Assembly (NCBI GenBank): GCA_947000775.1 | Contig: CAMQGK010000466.1 | Span: 3,658,501-3,722,500 of the forward strand | Reading direction: 5' to 3' | Length of the DNA: 64,000 nucleotides | DNA from: Pterois miles | Lineage: Eukaryota > Chordata > Actinopteri > Perciformes > Scorpaenidae | In this document: positions 1 to 12,400 of the stretch, piece by piece | Position numbering within the stretch: the stretch's first letter is position 1 | Layout: each line of letters opens with the position of its first letter | Program-made: the position numbers and the translations under genes | Notes under the pieces: model-generated | What the model saw: the letters and a program-made list of their open reading frames with translations, nothing else | Database searches by the model: none | What the model was told of the DNA's origin: nothing

Positions 1-2070
1 TAGTTAAAGATAATGAACTGAAAGTCATCATTAAGTGAGAGGTATGTGAACTCTGTGACTAAGGCCCGTCTCCCTCCACACTTCTGTTGTGTTAGCGCAC
101 CAGTACTGCAGACAAGAGAAGATATGACAGTTCATTTCCTGCAGTCCTCTTTCTCCCCCTTCGCTCTGTTTTATTGCTGTAGCCTTGTGAGTGGTTGTGT
201 TTGTTCCTCCCTATTGTGTGTGCATCAGCAGAAATTGATCCCCCTTTTGCCCCCTATAAGCGCATACATGCAGCACACTGACCAGGCTTCATCGAGTTGA
301 AGCCAGCAGGAGTGTTGTTCAGTATGCATGTGTGTGTGTGTGTGGCATCCCACCCCCTGCACGCCGCCTTCTCCCTCAGTGATTACACTGATGGTAGCGA
401 GCAGCAGAGCCGCAGGTCATCAGTCTTCAAATCCGACAGCAAGACACCCGATGAAAGGGTGACACGCTGTCCCTCCACACTACAGCCCTCCACTACCATA
501 TAGGTTTACCTACAGTCATGTCTGAGTAGATTTTAAAATCATACTACACACACAGACACAGCATGCGTGGACAGATGCACATTAATCTCAGCAGTGACGG
601 GAGCATTAGCTGCTTTGTGACAAGGGGGGGGTCACTGCCAGAGTCAGAGGGCAGATTGCTGGGTCAGTGTGAGGTTAGGGGCCACCGCAATCTCTATCCT
701 GAGGGCAATCATTCATTATTTCCTTAATCTCACTTTAATAAGCACTCTGAGCCCTGCCCTCAACAAACAAACCAGCGGTGGAAGACGGTATTTGTCGCCT
801 GATTGGTTTGGGCATCAAAACAATAGCCCTGTTTAATTATGGTGACATAAAAGCCACATGTTTACAGTGGTTGTCATGGCTTCTCTGCATCCTGCTGCAG
901 AATCTCACCAGAAATGCAGCCATCTTCCTGCTTCCTCCTGTCCCTGCTGCTCTTACGTATGTAAAACAGGAGCTGTGAAGCTTCATATCTCTCACTCATC
1001 AGCATTTCTCTCTCTACTTACCCATGCTTTCTCTCTCTCTCTCTCTCTGTAAGAGGAAGTGGCCATGCTCTGCAGGGTGCAGCCGCTTGCAGGAAGAGAG
1101 CGAGAGTGGAGGGAGAAGGGGGAGGGTGCTTGCAGGCTGATAACACTCAACCACAGATGGTTGAGCAAGGTTGCAAAAGAGTGAGGGAGCAAAGCGGGTG
1201 CAAAGACAGATAGAAAGAGGGTAAAGAGAGAAGAAGAAGGGAGAGAGTAAGGAGGAGAGAGAGGCTGAGTGGGAGGCTTCTCTGGTAGTATTGCCAAAGC
1301 AACGGCGAGAAGAGGAGAGAGGAGGTAGTACAGGGTCTTGTTGCTGCAGCCAAGAGATCTTTACGCTGCTGTTTATTCTGGACTCCAGGGACGGATGGAT
1401 GCTCGCTCACATAAATGCCGGACTTGAATTGAACCGTTCTTTGTTTTCTTCGCAGTGGCTCCTCGCAGAGACACAAACACAGGAAAGCAGGATGTGGTAT
1501 TGCATGATTGCCTTTATGAGCGTTGTTTTGCGGATATAACAGGGGCTCTCAGGTGAGCTGGGTTAACTTGAAACCAACCTGTAAACTGACTCCATGACAC
1601 CAGCGCGTGCCTATATGTGTGTGTATGTATGTGTGTGTGTGAGATGGTAACATACTGTGTATGAGTGTGTATATAGGTGTATGTTTAGCTGCCAGGTGCA
1701 TATACTGTATAGTGCTTTTGTGACACCGGCGACACAGCACACGCACGCGTCAGGAGGAAGTGACACGTCTGTGCTTGCTCTCGGATTTCCTGGTCCCCTC
1801 TCCGGTGGCACGCGAAGCGCCGAATCTGAGCCAAGTTCACCTGTCTCGCCCTCACAGGCGGGACTTTAACTCTCCTGGATGCATCAGCAGAGGTACATTG
1901 ACTTTTTCTGGATGAGTAAAGGACAGTTAGAAGCGTGTGGACTTTGATTGTGGCTGAAAGTCACATCAGCCCTGTGAGATAAACCAGCACTTCCTCAACC
2001 TGTCAGCGTGCTGCTGTTCTGGTGCTGCGCCGGTGCCGGGGGCCCTCTCTGGACCTCTCTGGACCTCTCC
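1..2070 (+). other. rassf5: Upstream and 5' region of rassf5
   Basis: No complete gene is recognised here. The stretch holds short (TG)n and (TC)n tracts (about 326-343, 1030-1050 and 1611-1640). From about 1740 to 2070 it becomes GC-richer and leads into the first rassf5 coding exon, so the transcription start of the short isoform is probably in this part; that is inference. A possible 5' untranslated exon may end near 1553, before a GTGAGC donor-like site. No cysteine/histidine pattern of a C1 domain, which would mark the long NORE1A-type first exon, was seen. That exon, if it exists, is probably further upstream. Confidence 0.4.
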
Positions 2071-2217
2071 ATGACTGTCAATGCGGTGCTGACCCCCTCC
2101 ATGACCAGCAGTAACAGCATGAGCAGCGGATACTGCAGCCTGGATGACGAGAGTGAGGACTTCACTTTCTTCACGGCCAAGACCTCGTTCTTCCGCAAGC
2201 CCAAGCATGCAGCTAAG
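2071..2217 (+). CDS. rassf5: rassf5 coding exon 1 (RAPL-type start)
   Basis: This exon encodes 49 residues ending KPKHAAK and is followed by a GTACAG donor in phase 0. The ATG at 2071 is chosen because it begins the MTV start shared with mammalian RAPL, and no earlier in-frame ATG was seen in the open stretch that starts near 2008. The serine- and acid-rich motif SSGYCSLDDESED is the family signature. Confidence 0.9.
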
Positions 2218-4230
2218 GTACAGAATCAGGGTCACCCTGATAGCTGATAACTGTAAGAGTGAGACAAACTCAGATGGGCTAGATGGTGGCTGTTTCAGTG
2301 GGGCTGGAAACCAAACTGCCATATATATCAAAAACATGCTACCAGAAAGCAGAAGTGTGGAGAGGAAGTGGCGGTGTTGTTGTGTATTCTTAAGTAGGCC
2401 TCTAGGTGCGTGAGAGTGTAGGACGGGTTTACTGTCATACATCTGTTGTGTCACATTGATCTGTCGGCCTTGTTCATCAACCTTGACGCCCTCTGGCAGC
2501 TAATTTATCGTGTGTGGCTTGCATAGATTTAGCATTGTACTATGAAAACCCTGTTTGGTAGAGCTGCAACAGTTAATCGATTAATTGATTAGTTGTCAGC
2601 TATTGAATTAATCGCCAACTATTTTGATTTTCAATTTGAGTCATTTTTTAAGAAAAAAAAGAAGGGCTGTCAATTAAGTAAAAATATTTAAACATGAAGT
2701 AGGCAACAGGTTTTTGGCATCGTTTGGCAAAAACTCCATGATAATCTGTCAGCATAATAAGTCCTCGTAGCTCGTTCGCTAGTTTATGACTGGAGACTTT
2801 GACCAATCACAGGTCATTTCAGAGAACAGGTTCCTATTGGCTGTGCCCTAGCTGGTGGGCAGTGCTTGGTATTTCTTCAGCTGATGTCAACATGGCTGCT
2901 GGGTCACAAACTTTCTCATTATACAGCTAAACAGTAACTACAAGATGTTTGAGGAGAGAAATATACATTACAGTAACAGAATACTGATTCATATTTGATC
3001 AGCTGGACGGCAGACTCCAGCTCGGCTCTGATTGGTTGGTTTCCTCATTAGGAGCCCCGGAGGACACAGAGGCAGATGATATTGTTCATATTACCTGTCC
3101 GTTTATAGTGACCTTTCTATAAAAATAACTTCTTTTTTACCCATATTTGCTCCATTTCTACACTAATCACAAATTAATTGTACATTTTTATCTGTTTTTA
3201 AATGTACCTTAAAGGGAGTATTTAATAGTATTTACTTACATACTACTATTTAATACTACTAATACTTATCAACATGGGAGTGGTCAAATACACTTTATGC
3301 AAATGTATGTATAGATTTATTGTTGGAAATCAATCAACAACACAAAACATTGACAGTTATCAATGACAATGACAAACTATGACTATTGTCCAGAAACCCT
3401 CACAGGTACTGCATTTAGTATAAAAATATGCTCTAATCATAACATGGAAAACTGCAGCCCAACAGGTAACAACAGCTGTCAGTGTGTCAGTGTGCTGACT
3501 TAACTATGACTTGCTCCAAACTATGTGATTATCATAAAGTGGGCATGTCTGTAAAGGGGAGACTCGTGGGTACCCAGAGAACCCATTTTTATTCATATAT
3601 CTTGAGGTCAGAGGTCAAGGGACCCCTTTGAAAATGGCCATGATAGTTTTTCCTTGCCAAAATTTATTTTAAGTTTGGAGTGTTATTTATTGATTTTGAA
3701 TGGGCTGGCACAGGTTAACATATCAAATGGGACATTCTATAGGCAAACATCAAATCAAATGGGTACAGAATAAAGAAGATCCTTGTAAGAAAGGGTTCAA
3801 CACAGGCAGTAATCCTTCACAAAAATAAAGTAATATGTTGAAATAAATAAATAGATAAATAAAATACATTAAAGATCAGAATTAGACAGAGCAGGATAAA
3901 GATGATGTCCTCAAATATTTTGTCCCCAACTCAGAGATATTCAGTTTACTGTCATAGAGGAGTAAAGAAACCAGAAGATATTCACATTTAAGAGGCTGGA
4001 ATCAGAGAAGTTTGACTTCTTTTTCTTAAAAAACAACAAACTGATTAATCAGTTGATTCATTTAATAGCTGACAACAAATGGACGAATTGTTGCAGCTCT
4101 GATGTGTTTCCACTGTTTCAGCAGAGAAACTGAGTTAATGAAGCTAACCTACAGATTCCATAGAGGCCTCTTCTCTACAGTGCGTGGGAGAGGTTTCCGT
4201 AGAAACACAGCTGATATTTTAGCACTAGAA

Positions 4231-4306
<76 letters not shown>

Positions 4307-5164
4307 GCAACTACTTGACTGTAGCGGACCATTTTCCTAGTTACCATAGCAACTCTTGTTGGCTCACACTTCCTGAGATTTGCTCTACTGTACTCGATTA
4401 CTTCACACATAATTGTGTCAGCTACTACAGCTCCAGTGTAAACAGTATTTCTCGCTCTGCAGGGTGTTGGGTGCTGCTTGTTTGTTGCTGGGGCTCAGAT
4501 GCTCAGTGGGTGGTTGAGGGGTGTTTCTATAGGACGAGTGTGACATAGAAAAGAAGTTTGCGGAGATGAAATTCTTGAAACCACACAGGCATTTGCATTC
4601 GTGTAAAACACAGGCTCCTCAGCCGTCCTCTTTCCGTCCTTGTCCAGGCTGTGCCTTTGGTGTCTGACTTGGAGAAGGTCTAATCTCTGAATAATTGACC
4701 AGCTGTGTTGTCAGCGTGTGGAGTTAGGGTTGCTGCCGTGCTGAGACAGAAGGGTATTGGGGTTAGCTTGTCTGGGCTGCCGACGCAGAAGCTGCCAGCT
4801 GATGGTGCAGCCAAAGAAAAATGGATTAACGTATAGTGGAGCAGCACGGTCTGCTATAGGTCGTACTGTAGGACGGGATGCTACCTCTGGTAGAGCATTT
4901 AATGGAGTCATGCAGTGAAAGTGTCCTGTTTGTTTCCCTGTGTTTGAATATGAAAAGAAGATAATGCAAATATCTGCGTGGCATCCTGTGAGTAAAGACG
5001 TTATCATATAAAGATTTCAAAGTGTGTCACTGTGACACAGACCAGAAGATACTCGCATTCATCCAAACAGTGGAAGATGAGTTCAGGTCCTCTTTTCTTT
5101 ATGAATTATTTCCAGAGCTGAGCCTTTTGCTCCAGATTAGCCAGCCAGCTTTAAGTGTGTGTGT

Positions 5165-5221
<57 letters not shown>

Positions 5222-6350
5222 CAGTGTAATGAGGCAGGGATATGTTCAGTTTGTCCTGGTCTGCTTTTTTTGATGCTGTGAAAACAAATTTTACATTGCT
5301 GTTGTATAAAAACACATTTTCACATACTACAGCTCCAACAATTAATCGAGTAATCAATAAAGAAAAAAGAAGATATAAATTCTCTGATTCCAGCTTCTTA
5401 AATGTGATTATTTTCGGTTTCTTTACTCCTCCATGATACTAAACTGAATATCTTATTGTTGTGGACAAAACAAGACATTTGCAGACGTCATCTTGGGCTT
5501 TGAGAAACACTGATCAACATTTTCTGACATTTTATAGACAAAACAACTAATCATCCATCTACAACCGCTTATCCCTTTAGGGGTAGCAGGAGGGCTGGAG
5601 TCGATCCCAGCTGGCATTGGCCGAAGGCGGGGTGCAACCTGGACAGGTCGCCAGTCCATCACAGGGCACATAGAGACAGACAACATAGAGACAGACAACC
5701 ATTCACGCTCACATCCACACCTACGGGCAATTTAGAGTCATCAGTTAACTTGCATGTCTTTAGACTGTGGGAGGAAGCCGGAGAAGCAGGAGGAAACCCA
5801 AGCTAACACAAGGAGAACATGCAAACTCCACACAGGAGAGCCCCAAGCCGGATTTGAACCTGTGACCCTCTTGTTATGAAGTGACAGTGCTAACCACTGC
5901 ACCAACAACTAATCAGTTCATCAAAAAGGCCTTTTTGAGGGTTCAAACTTGGTTCTAAGGTCCAGGTTAGAAATGGGTTTAGGTTTAGGTTAGGGTTAGG
6001 TTAAGATAAAAAACGTTGTAACCTAAGAAGGGTGCAACGAGGGGCACAGTGTGTTGTTGAATAACTTTGGGTGTTACTTTAGAGAACGTATCAAAAGATT
6101 ACAATCCCAAAGGAGAATAAAAATAAAGAAATAACTGATAAGAAAATGAGACTAAAAGCAGGAATTTAAATGATAAACAGAAGAGATAAAAGGTTAGCCC
6201 CACTGTTGGGCTAGGGAATGCATGCATGTCAATGAGTGTCCTCACAAAGATAGAAGTACATGACTCTGTGTGTGCGTGTGTGTGTGTGTGCGCGCGCGCG
6301 CGTGTGTGTGTGCGCGCATGTGTGCGTGTGCGTGCGTGTGTGTGTGCGCG

Positions 6351-6403
<53 letters not shown>

Positions 6404-9400
6404 TTGCAGCCTATGAGCTGTGAAATAGAGTCAGCGTGTGTTCTCTCCTCGAGCTTCTCCTCCTCGACACTTGACCCGGTAAAGGCATACGCTGTGTGCA
6501 CGTACGTGTGCGCGTTCACCACTTACCATTGAATTCTGTCCACGTTATTCGCTCCGTATTGTTTGAGTGTTTGCTGAGTTCTGACGGCGCTCACCATGCG
6601 CGTCCTCAGTCTTGGCCAGTGGTAATAGATCCTCGAGTCTAGCGTTACCTGAAGATCATAATGTCAATCACGCACACACACGCTTGCAGGCTTGACTGAC
6701 GAGGAGAGAGTTCAGGTGAACAAAAAGGTGGTCAGGTTTAGACACACAACCAGGTTTGGCTCATGGTTTAGTAGTGACTAGTTTGCAGCGACGTTTCAAG
6801 CAGTCATATGACCTCTCTTGTCTGATTTCATCAGAGTGAGAGCATTAACACTCTCTCATGTCACCCTGAGGGGTGTGTGTGTGGGAGTGTGAGAGTGACC
6901 CTTATGTAACAGTCTTAGATATCTTAGACTCTTAAGCTGCTTTACATCTATCTGAATCATCTATCATTAAACTAGATTAACCGGACCTGTCACATGTAAT
7001 ATTGTTATTAGCAGGCAGTGACCAGTCAATCAGTGGGTACTTACTGCCAGAGGCTAATGCTTTCTGGGTAAAACTGATCTTCAGGTGTCACATTTTTTTC
7101 AGTAATGAGAGCATGTTTAATCACTTGTGTCATAGCGTGCTACAGGGATGATGTATTTTTGCTGGCCATCCCTGAAGTTAGCATCACCGTGATTTCCATT
7201 GGGTTTTACTGTAGATTATTGCAGAATATACGATCTGTGGCAAGCGCACGTTTAAACATTTTGTTCAGCAAGATAATCTCCTCAAATGAACACCACATTT
7301 ATGATTTTTGCAGCATGAAATCGACTAATGTTAGGCTGTAAACCAACTTTTTTAGACCGCCTTTTTTAAAACATATGGAAGCTTCAAAATTGAGTGGGAT
7401 ATTAACCACCGTCTTTTATATCATAGAACAAAATGTTACAATAGTTAACCAGACTTTATTTCAGGCATCTAACCAAAATCCATTAAAAAACAAACATTGA
7501 CTTCCAGACGAGCTCATACCCGGGTTTTAGGACTCATTCTTGCAGCTCTCTGTTAGGTACGTGAGCTCCATGTGCGTGTTGAGTGAAAATTACGAACTTC
7601 TAAAAGCGCTAATGCAGCAAAACCTGATAGTTTTGGTGTGTGAGATTGGAACAGTCTAAACACAAAATCAAAAAAAATAAGTAGAGAATAGAGCTCTGGA
7701 ACCAAAGATTTACTGTAAATGATTTCTGTGTCATATTTTTCATCAAGTTGACCAAGGTGCTACTCCCTTTCACTGTAGGTGTTTTCCTGTAACTGCAGTG
7801 CTGGTGACTGCGGAGGTCTTTTTCACTGTTCACGTTTCTCACTGTTTCTGTGTCCTGCTGGTCACCGACTCCCTCGTGACCTGGTCCAGGCAGGGCAGCG
7901 TCCCAGGACTTTGAGGAACTCTCAGGGGCGGAAACTGCTCTATTGTCCTGTTCTATTGTCCCCTGACCACTCTCACTGGTATGCAGAGAGGGAGGGCCGG
8001 GCGCTGCCTCGGATACATTTAGAAACTCGCATACAAACGCAGGAATTCCTGCGATGTTCTTTTCACTTTGTTGCCTTTTAGACGGGGAGGAATACTGCAT
8101 CTCCTCCGTATCCCTCCCTCTATCCCTCCTGACCTCATTCTTTTCTTAACCTAGACACGCTTAACGTTTATCCACCAGAGTGTTAAGAAATTATGTGTTT
8201 TTAGGTTATGAATGTGATTAGATTCCTACGCTTAATGATTCCTCATGAGTCGGCGGAGATACAGAACCAGGCCTGTAAGCTCTTAATGGACCAATATGTA
8301 ATATATTTACTGTAATAAATCAGAAAGTGACCATGATATAATTGAAAGATTGACATCTCCGATAACAATGCCTTAGGACACGTGTGTCAAACTCGAGGTC
8401 TGCGAGTCAAATCCGGCCCGCCACCTCACTTTATTTGGCCTGCAAGAGCTTGCAAAGAATATATTATGCTTATCATACAATTCTATGGCGCGTTACAGAA
8501 GTACTGTGTCCTTAAACTACATGTCCCACAATGCATTTCGATTTTTGTGACGTGCACTGAAGTGTCTCAACATCAGCGGTTTCTAGCAGTGGCAGAGTGT
8601 TGCCAACTTAGGGGCTTAGTTGCTATATTTAGCGAGTTTTCAGACCCCTCTAGCGAGTCTTTCAAAAAAAGAGACGAGACAAATCTTGTGACTTTTTCTG
8701 GTGTTATTGGAGAATTTCGGAGACTCTGACGTGAAAGCAGGAATTGTTCTTCCTCTTCTCAACAAGCAGCAGGTGCTGCTGTGGACCTCTACACAGTCCC
8801 AAAGCTCTCACAGGTGGTCCAGTCCTCGTCAGCAGTCCCTCCTAGCTTCAGTCAGAGCTGTTCACCCCTCCATCCAGACCAAATGAATCCTGCATGACCA
8901 AAGCCGCCGCTGGCTGATGTAAATGTACAATTTTGGGAATCAATCCCTGAATTAAAAAAAAAAAGTAACTCTGCCAGTGTGTCTCTTTTGGGTCACTCTT
9001 GCTGGTCCCAAGCCCGGATAAAGGACGAGGGTTGAAATAAAAACAAACAGAATTGACAGAAAAAAAGTTCATTTGTTCATATTTAGGATGTTGTTTTTTT
9101 ACTCACTTTTTGTTTTCAAAGCTAGTTATTAAATAAATTATTACTAAAACCAAAAATCAAATGCAGAGACACTTTTGTTATATCCTCCTGACTACCAGGG
9201 AAAAAAAAGGTGACAAAAAATAAATTTTTTTTTCCCCCCTCTTTTTAGGGGGGTAAAAAAAAAAAAAATTTTTTAAAAAAAAAAAATTTATTTATAAAAA
9301 AATGGGTCGGGGGGGAGGAAAAAAAAAAAAAAAAAGGAGAGGAGGGGGGGAATGTTGGGAGGAAAAAAAAAAAAAAAAGGAGGAGGAGAATAAAAACAAA

Positions 9401-12400
9401 ATATACAATAATTTTTTTTTTGGTGAAAATGGGGGGGGGAAAAAGAGAGGAAGAAGAGAAGAGAGGAAGGAAAAAAAAAAGGGAAAAAAAAATCATATTT
9501 TTTGTTTGGGAAAAAAAATCAAAAAAAAATATCTTTTCTTAAAAGGGGGGGGGGAGGAAGAAAAAAAAAAAAAAAAGGGAGAGAAAAAAAAGGAGAGAAA
9601 AATATGATCAAGAGTAGATATATTTATATTGTTTTACAATTACAACCGGCCCTTTGAGGGCAACCACAAAGCCAATGTGGCCCGGGATGAAATGGAGTTT
9701 GACACCTCTGCTTTAGGACGTGATGGACTGGCTCTATCCATTTGGCGTGGAGAAGAGGCTGTGCTGCTCTGGCAGAGGAGAGTCTTGTTGCTGGCTCTAT
9801 CTGTTTGGAGATGCCGGGAAGCTGATTGACATTATTGTGGATCTACTTACTCATACAATTATGTTCACATTATATGCATTCATTTTTGTCATGTTGTGTT
9901 TTCATTATGTTGTGACTCTGTTCTTACAACATCTATTGCACGTCTGTCCATCCTGGAGGGGGATCCCTCCTCTGTTTCTTCCATTTTTAATTTTTTCCCT
10001 GTTAAAAGGGTTTGTTTTTTTTTTTGGTTGGGGAGTTTTTCCTGGAAAGGACACAGGGTATCGTACCCTGTACAGATTGTAAAGCCACCTGAGGCAAAAC
10101 TTTGATTTGTGATTTTGGACTATACAAATAAAACTGACATGACTTGACTTGAATGCTACAGCCGGTATGTTCTCCTCTGAAATTTCCATTCCAGTCCTGA
10201 ACATCTGTTTTTGTTTTGGATCTATGTGATCTGGTCCACTGCCCGTTTCAACACCCCGTTGCCACATGTGAAACAAACTGGCATCCAAACAGTCTTCTGC
10301 AGCCGTGAAAGCAAGCAATCAAACAGGATCAGCAGAGATAATGTTAACACTAGATTTTACCTGACCTGAAAAGCCTCTGCACATCTCTCTGCGGTCTGTG
10401 TGCAGCTGGGTTATCTGAGTATCGAGTATTTGAGACGCACGGCTGACTTCTGCTGGCCAGATGTTAACGCAGTTGTGTCTAGAAGATACCCCTCAAATTG
10501 TGAAAATTCACGCTAACTACCACCAGTCACACCAGAGGAGCAGACGGTCCACGTCTCCAGTGTTTTGAATGTAGCCTGTTACCCATTTTTAATGCTAGCT
10601 GTCAGTGCTACACTTCATTCCTTAACATTTAAATGAGCTTGTGTCCAAATTTAAAGGGGATTTCTATCATTGAATTTGTGACACGCTGTGACCATAATAG
10701 CATCTGCTGCTATCGCTGCTCTTTCACTGCAACATGGACACAATTACTATGATAGCAGGACCATAATTGCACAGACTAGGAGTGGCTGATGATAAGTGTG
10801 GAAGAGATAAAAGCAGCAACAAATAGAGAGAGCAATGTGGTAGGCCAAATCAAAAAATGTCCCTGTTCTTGCTGTTCCTGTTCACACACATAAAGCCAGT
10901 TCTGTCCTGACATCTATCTCCAAACGCCAGCCTTGAAATGTTATCATGTTCTCACCTCTTTGTACTGAGCTACACTTATGCTGTGTGTGTTATTTATTAC
11001 CACACAGTGCCTCAGTCTAGGAGACACACTCGTGCACTTGCACACTGTATCTGTGTTGAATGAAACAGTGACTTCATCGCACAACCCGAGGACTCCCCTA
11101 CAGAAACGAGTCCTGTCCTGCACTCTCTCTCTGCCCCAGAAAATGCAAACGAACAAGAGAAGGAAAAAAATGCTATTGTGAGATAGAGAGGATGCATCCC
11201 ACTGTACTATAAATAACCCAGTCAAAGTCTGTGTTGCTAAGGCTGGCTCAGCAGCCGCTCCTTCATCATTCCTCAACCCATACTCGCCTCTTTCACTGCC
11301 TCCCCCTCTTCGCCTCCCTCCTTTCATTGCTTCTTCCCTCTCTCTCTCTTTCATTCCAAGTCACTGAAGGAAATGAGTAATAGTGAGAGGGAGGCAGTGC
11401 TGTCAATGTCCTCGTGCTGTGAATGCGTGATTTGCTTCATTCACAACATTTCCTGTCCCCATGTAGAGCTGTGGAGTTGTGTAACCACGCTGAGGAGAGA
11501 TAGTATAGAGTCTATGAGGAAACCCCATCAGCTTCAGTCCTCCTCATTAAGATGGAGGATAGGAGAGGGAGGTGTTGTCACAAATAGTGCAGGGACCAGC
11601 CTAGATCATGTTTAGTCCTGATTTCAACCAAATGTGACGCCTGATATGCCTGCATGTTAGTCAGTCCACTTTTTTTTTTTTTTTACAAGGTCTGCAGTGT
11701 GGAGGGGTTTCTCTTGATTCTAGTGTATTCAAATGTCCAGTCATAAACTTGAGCAATGCAAGGCAGAGCATTTGAGTTTTACAGGACGTGTGGAGGACGC
11801 AGCACCATCTGCTGGTTAAAAATAAAACGCTGATACCACCAGATATGTGACTACTCCTCTCTTTGCTCTACAGCAGAGGGAAGCAAAGGAGGAAGATGAG
11901 AGAGGAACAAAGGACCTGTCAGAGGAAGAGGTGCGGACAAGGATAGAAGAGTATAACGCTCAAGTCTCTGAAAGTGGCATGAAACTGGTGAGTTGTGAAC
12001 ACACAAATGAATTTCTCCACTGTGAGACTAATAAAGGAATATCTTATCTTATCTTACACCTGTAACTGTACTAGACTGTATAATGTCAAACTAACAATGA
12101 CACACTTTCATTTGATGAGCAGAAACAGGAAATTCAGCTGGGACATAATGTTAAAAAGTATACAGAAGTAATCATAAGTGACACACATAAATGATGTCAC
12201 CATTAATGATTGCAGGGTTTCACTAAAAGAAAGTAACTTTTTATTTAATCATGATTTATCACATGATTGTCCATAATTAATTGTAATTAATCACACATTT
12301 TTATCTGTACAAAATGTACCATAAAGGTGTGTCAAGTATTCAATACTCATCAACATAGGAGTGGGCAAATATGCTGTTTTATGCAAATTTAATGTATGTA

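Larger units (their letters stand above)
2568..4101. mobile_element. hAT-like MITE with GAGCTGCAAC ends, split by inserted repeats
   Basis: The left end (from 2568) reads GAGCTGCAACAGTTAATC. The right end (to 4101), read on the other strand, starts GAGCTGCAACAATTCGTCC. Both continue with TTGTCAGCTATT. Other copies of this family in the window are about 350 bp, so roughly 1.2 kb was inserted later: a reversed TTAA-type MITE (2688-3163) and an unclassified repeat (3164-3690). Confidence 0.6.
2218..11873 (+). other. rassf5: rassf5 intron 1 (9.7 kb), rich in repeats
   Basis: The intron runs from a GTACAG donor to a tandem CAGCAG acceptor. It holds nested MITEs, three long TG tracts, a hAT-type element with target duplications, a purine-rich suspect block and other teleost repeats listed separately. 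Between them (for example 4310-5150, 6410-7130, 7560-8370 and 10160-11870) I see no coding exon. Short reading frames there have no recognisable protein motifs. Confidence 0.75.

Noticed and set aside
5973..6004. Interstitial telomeric repeat
   Set aside because: Only a few degenerate TTAGG/TTTAGG units are present, too short and irregular to call.
4102..6532. CVCV- and HTHT-type frames on both strands
   Set aside because: They are translations of the (TG)n and (CA)n tracts, open because the dinucleotide repeat has no stop codons.
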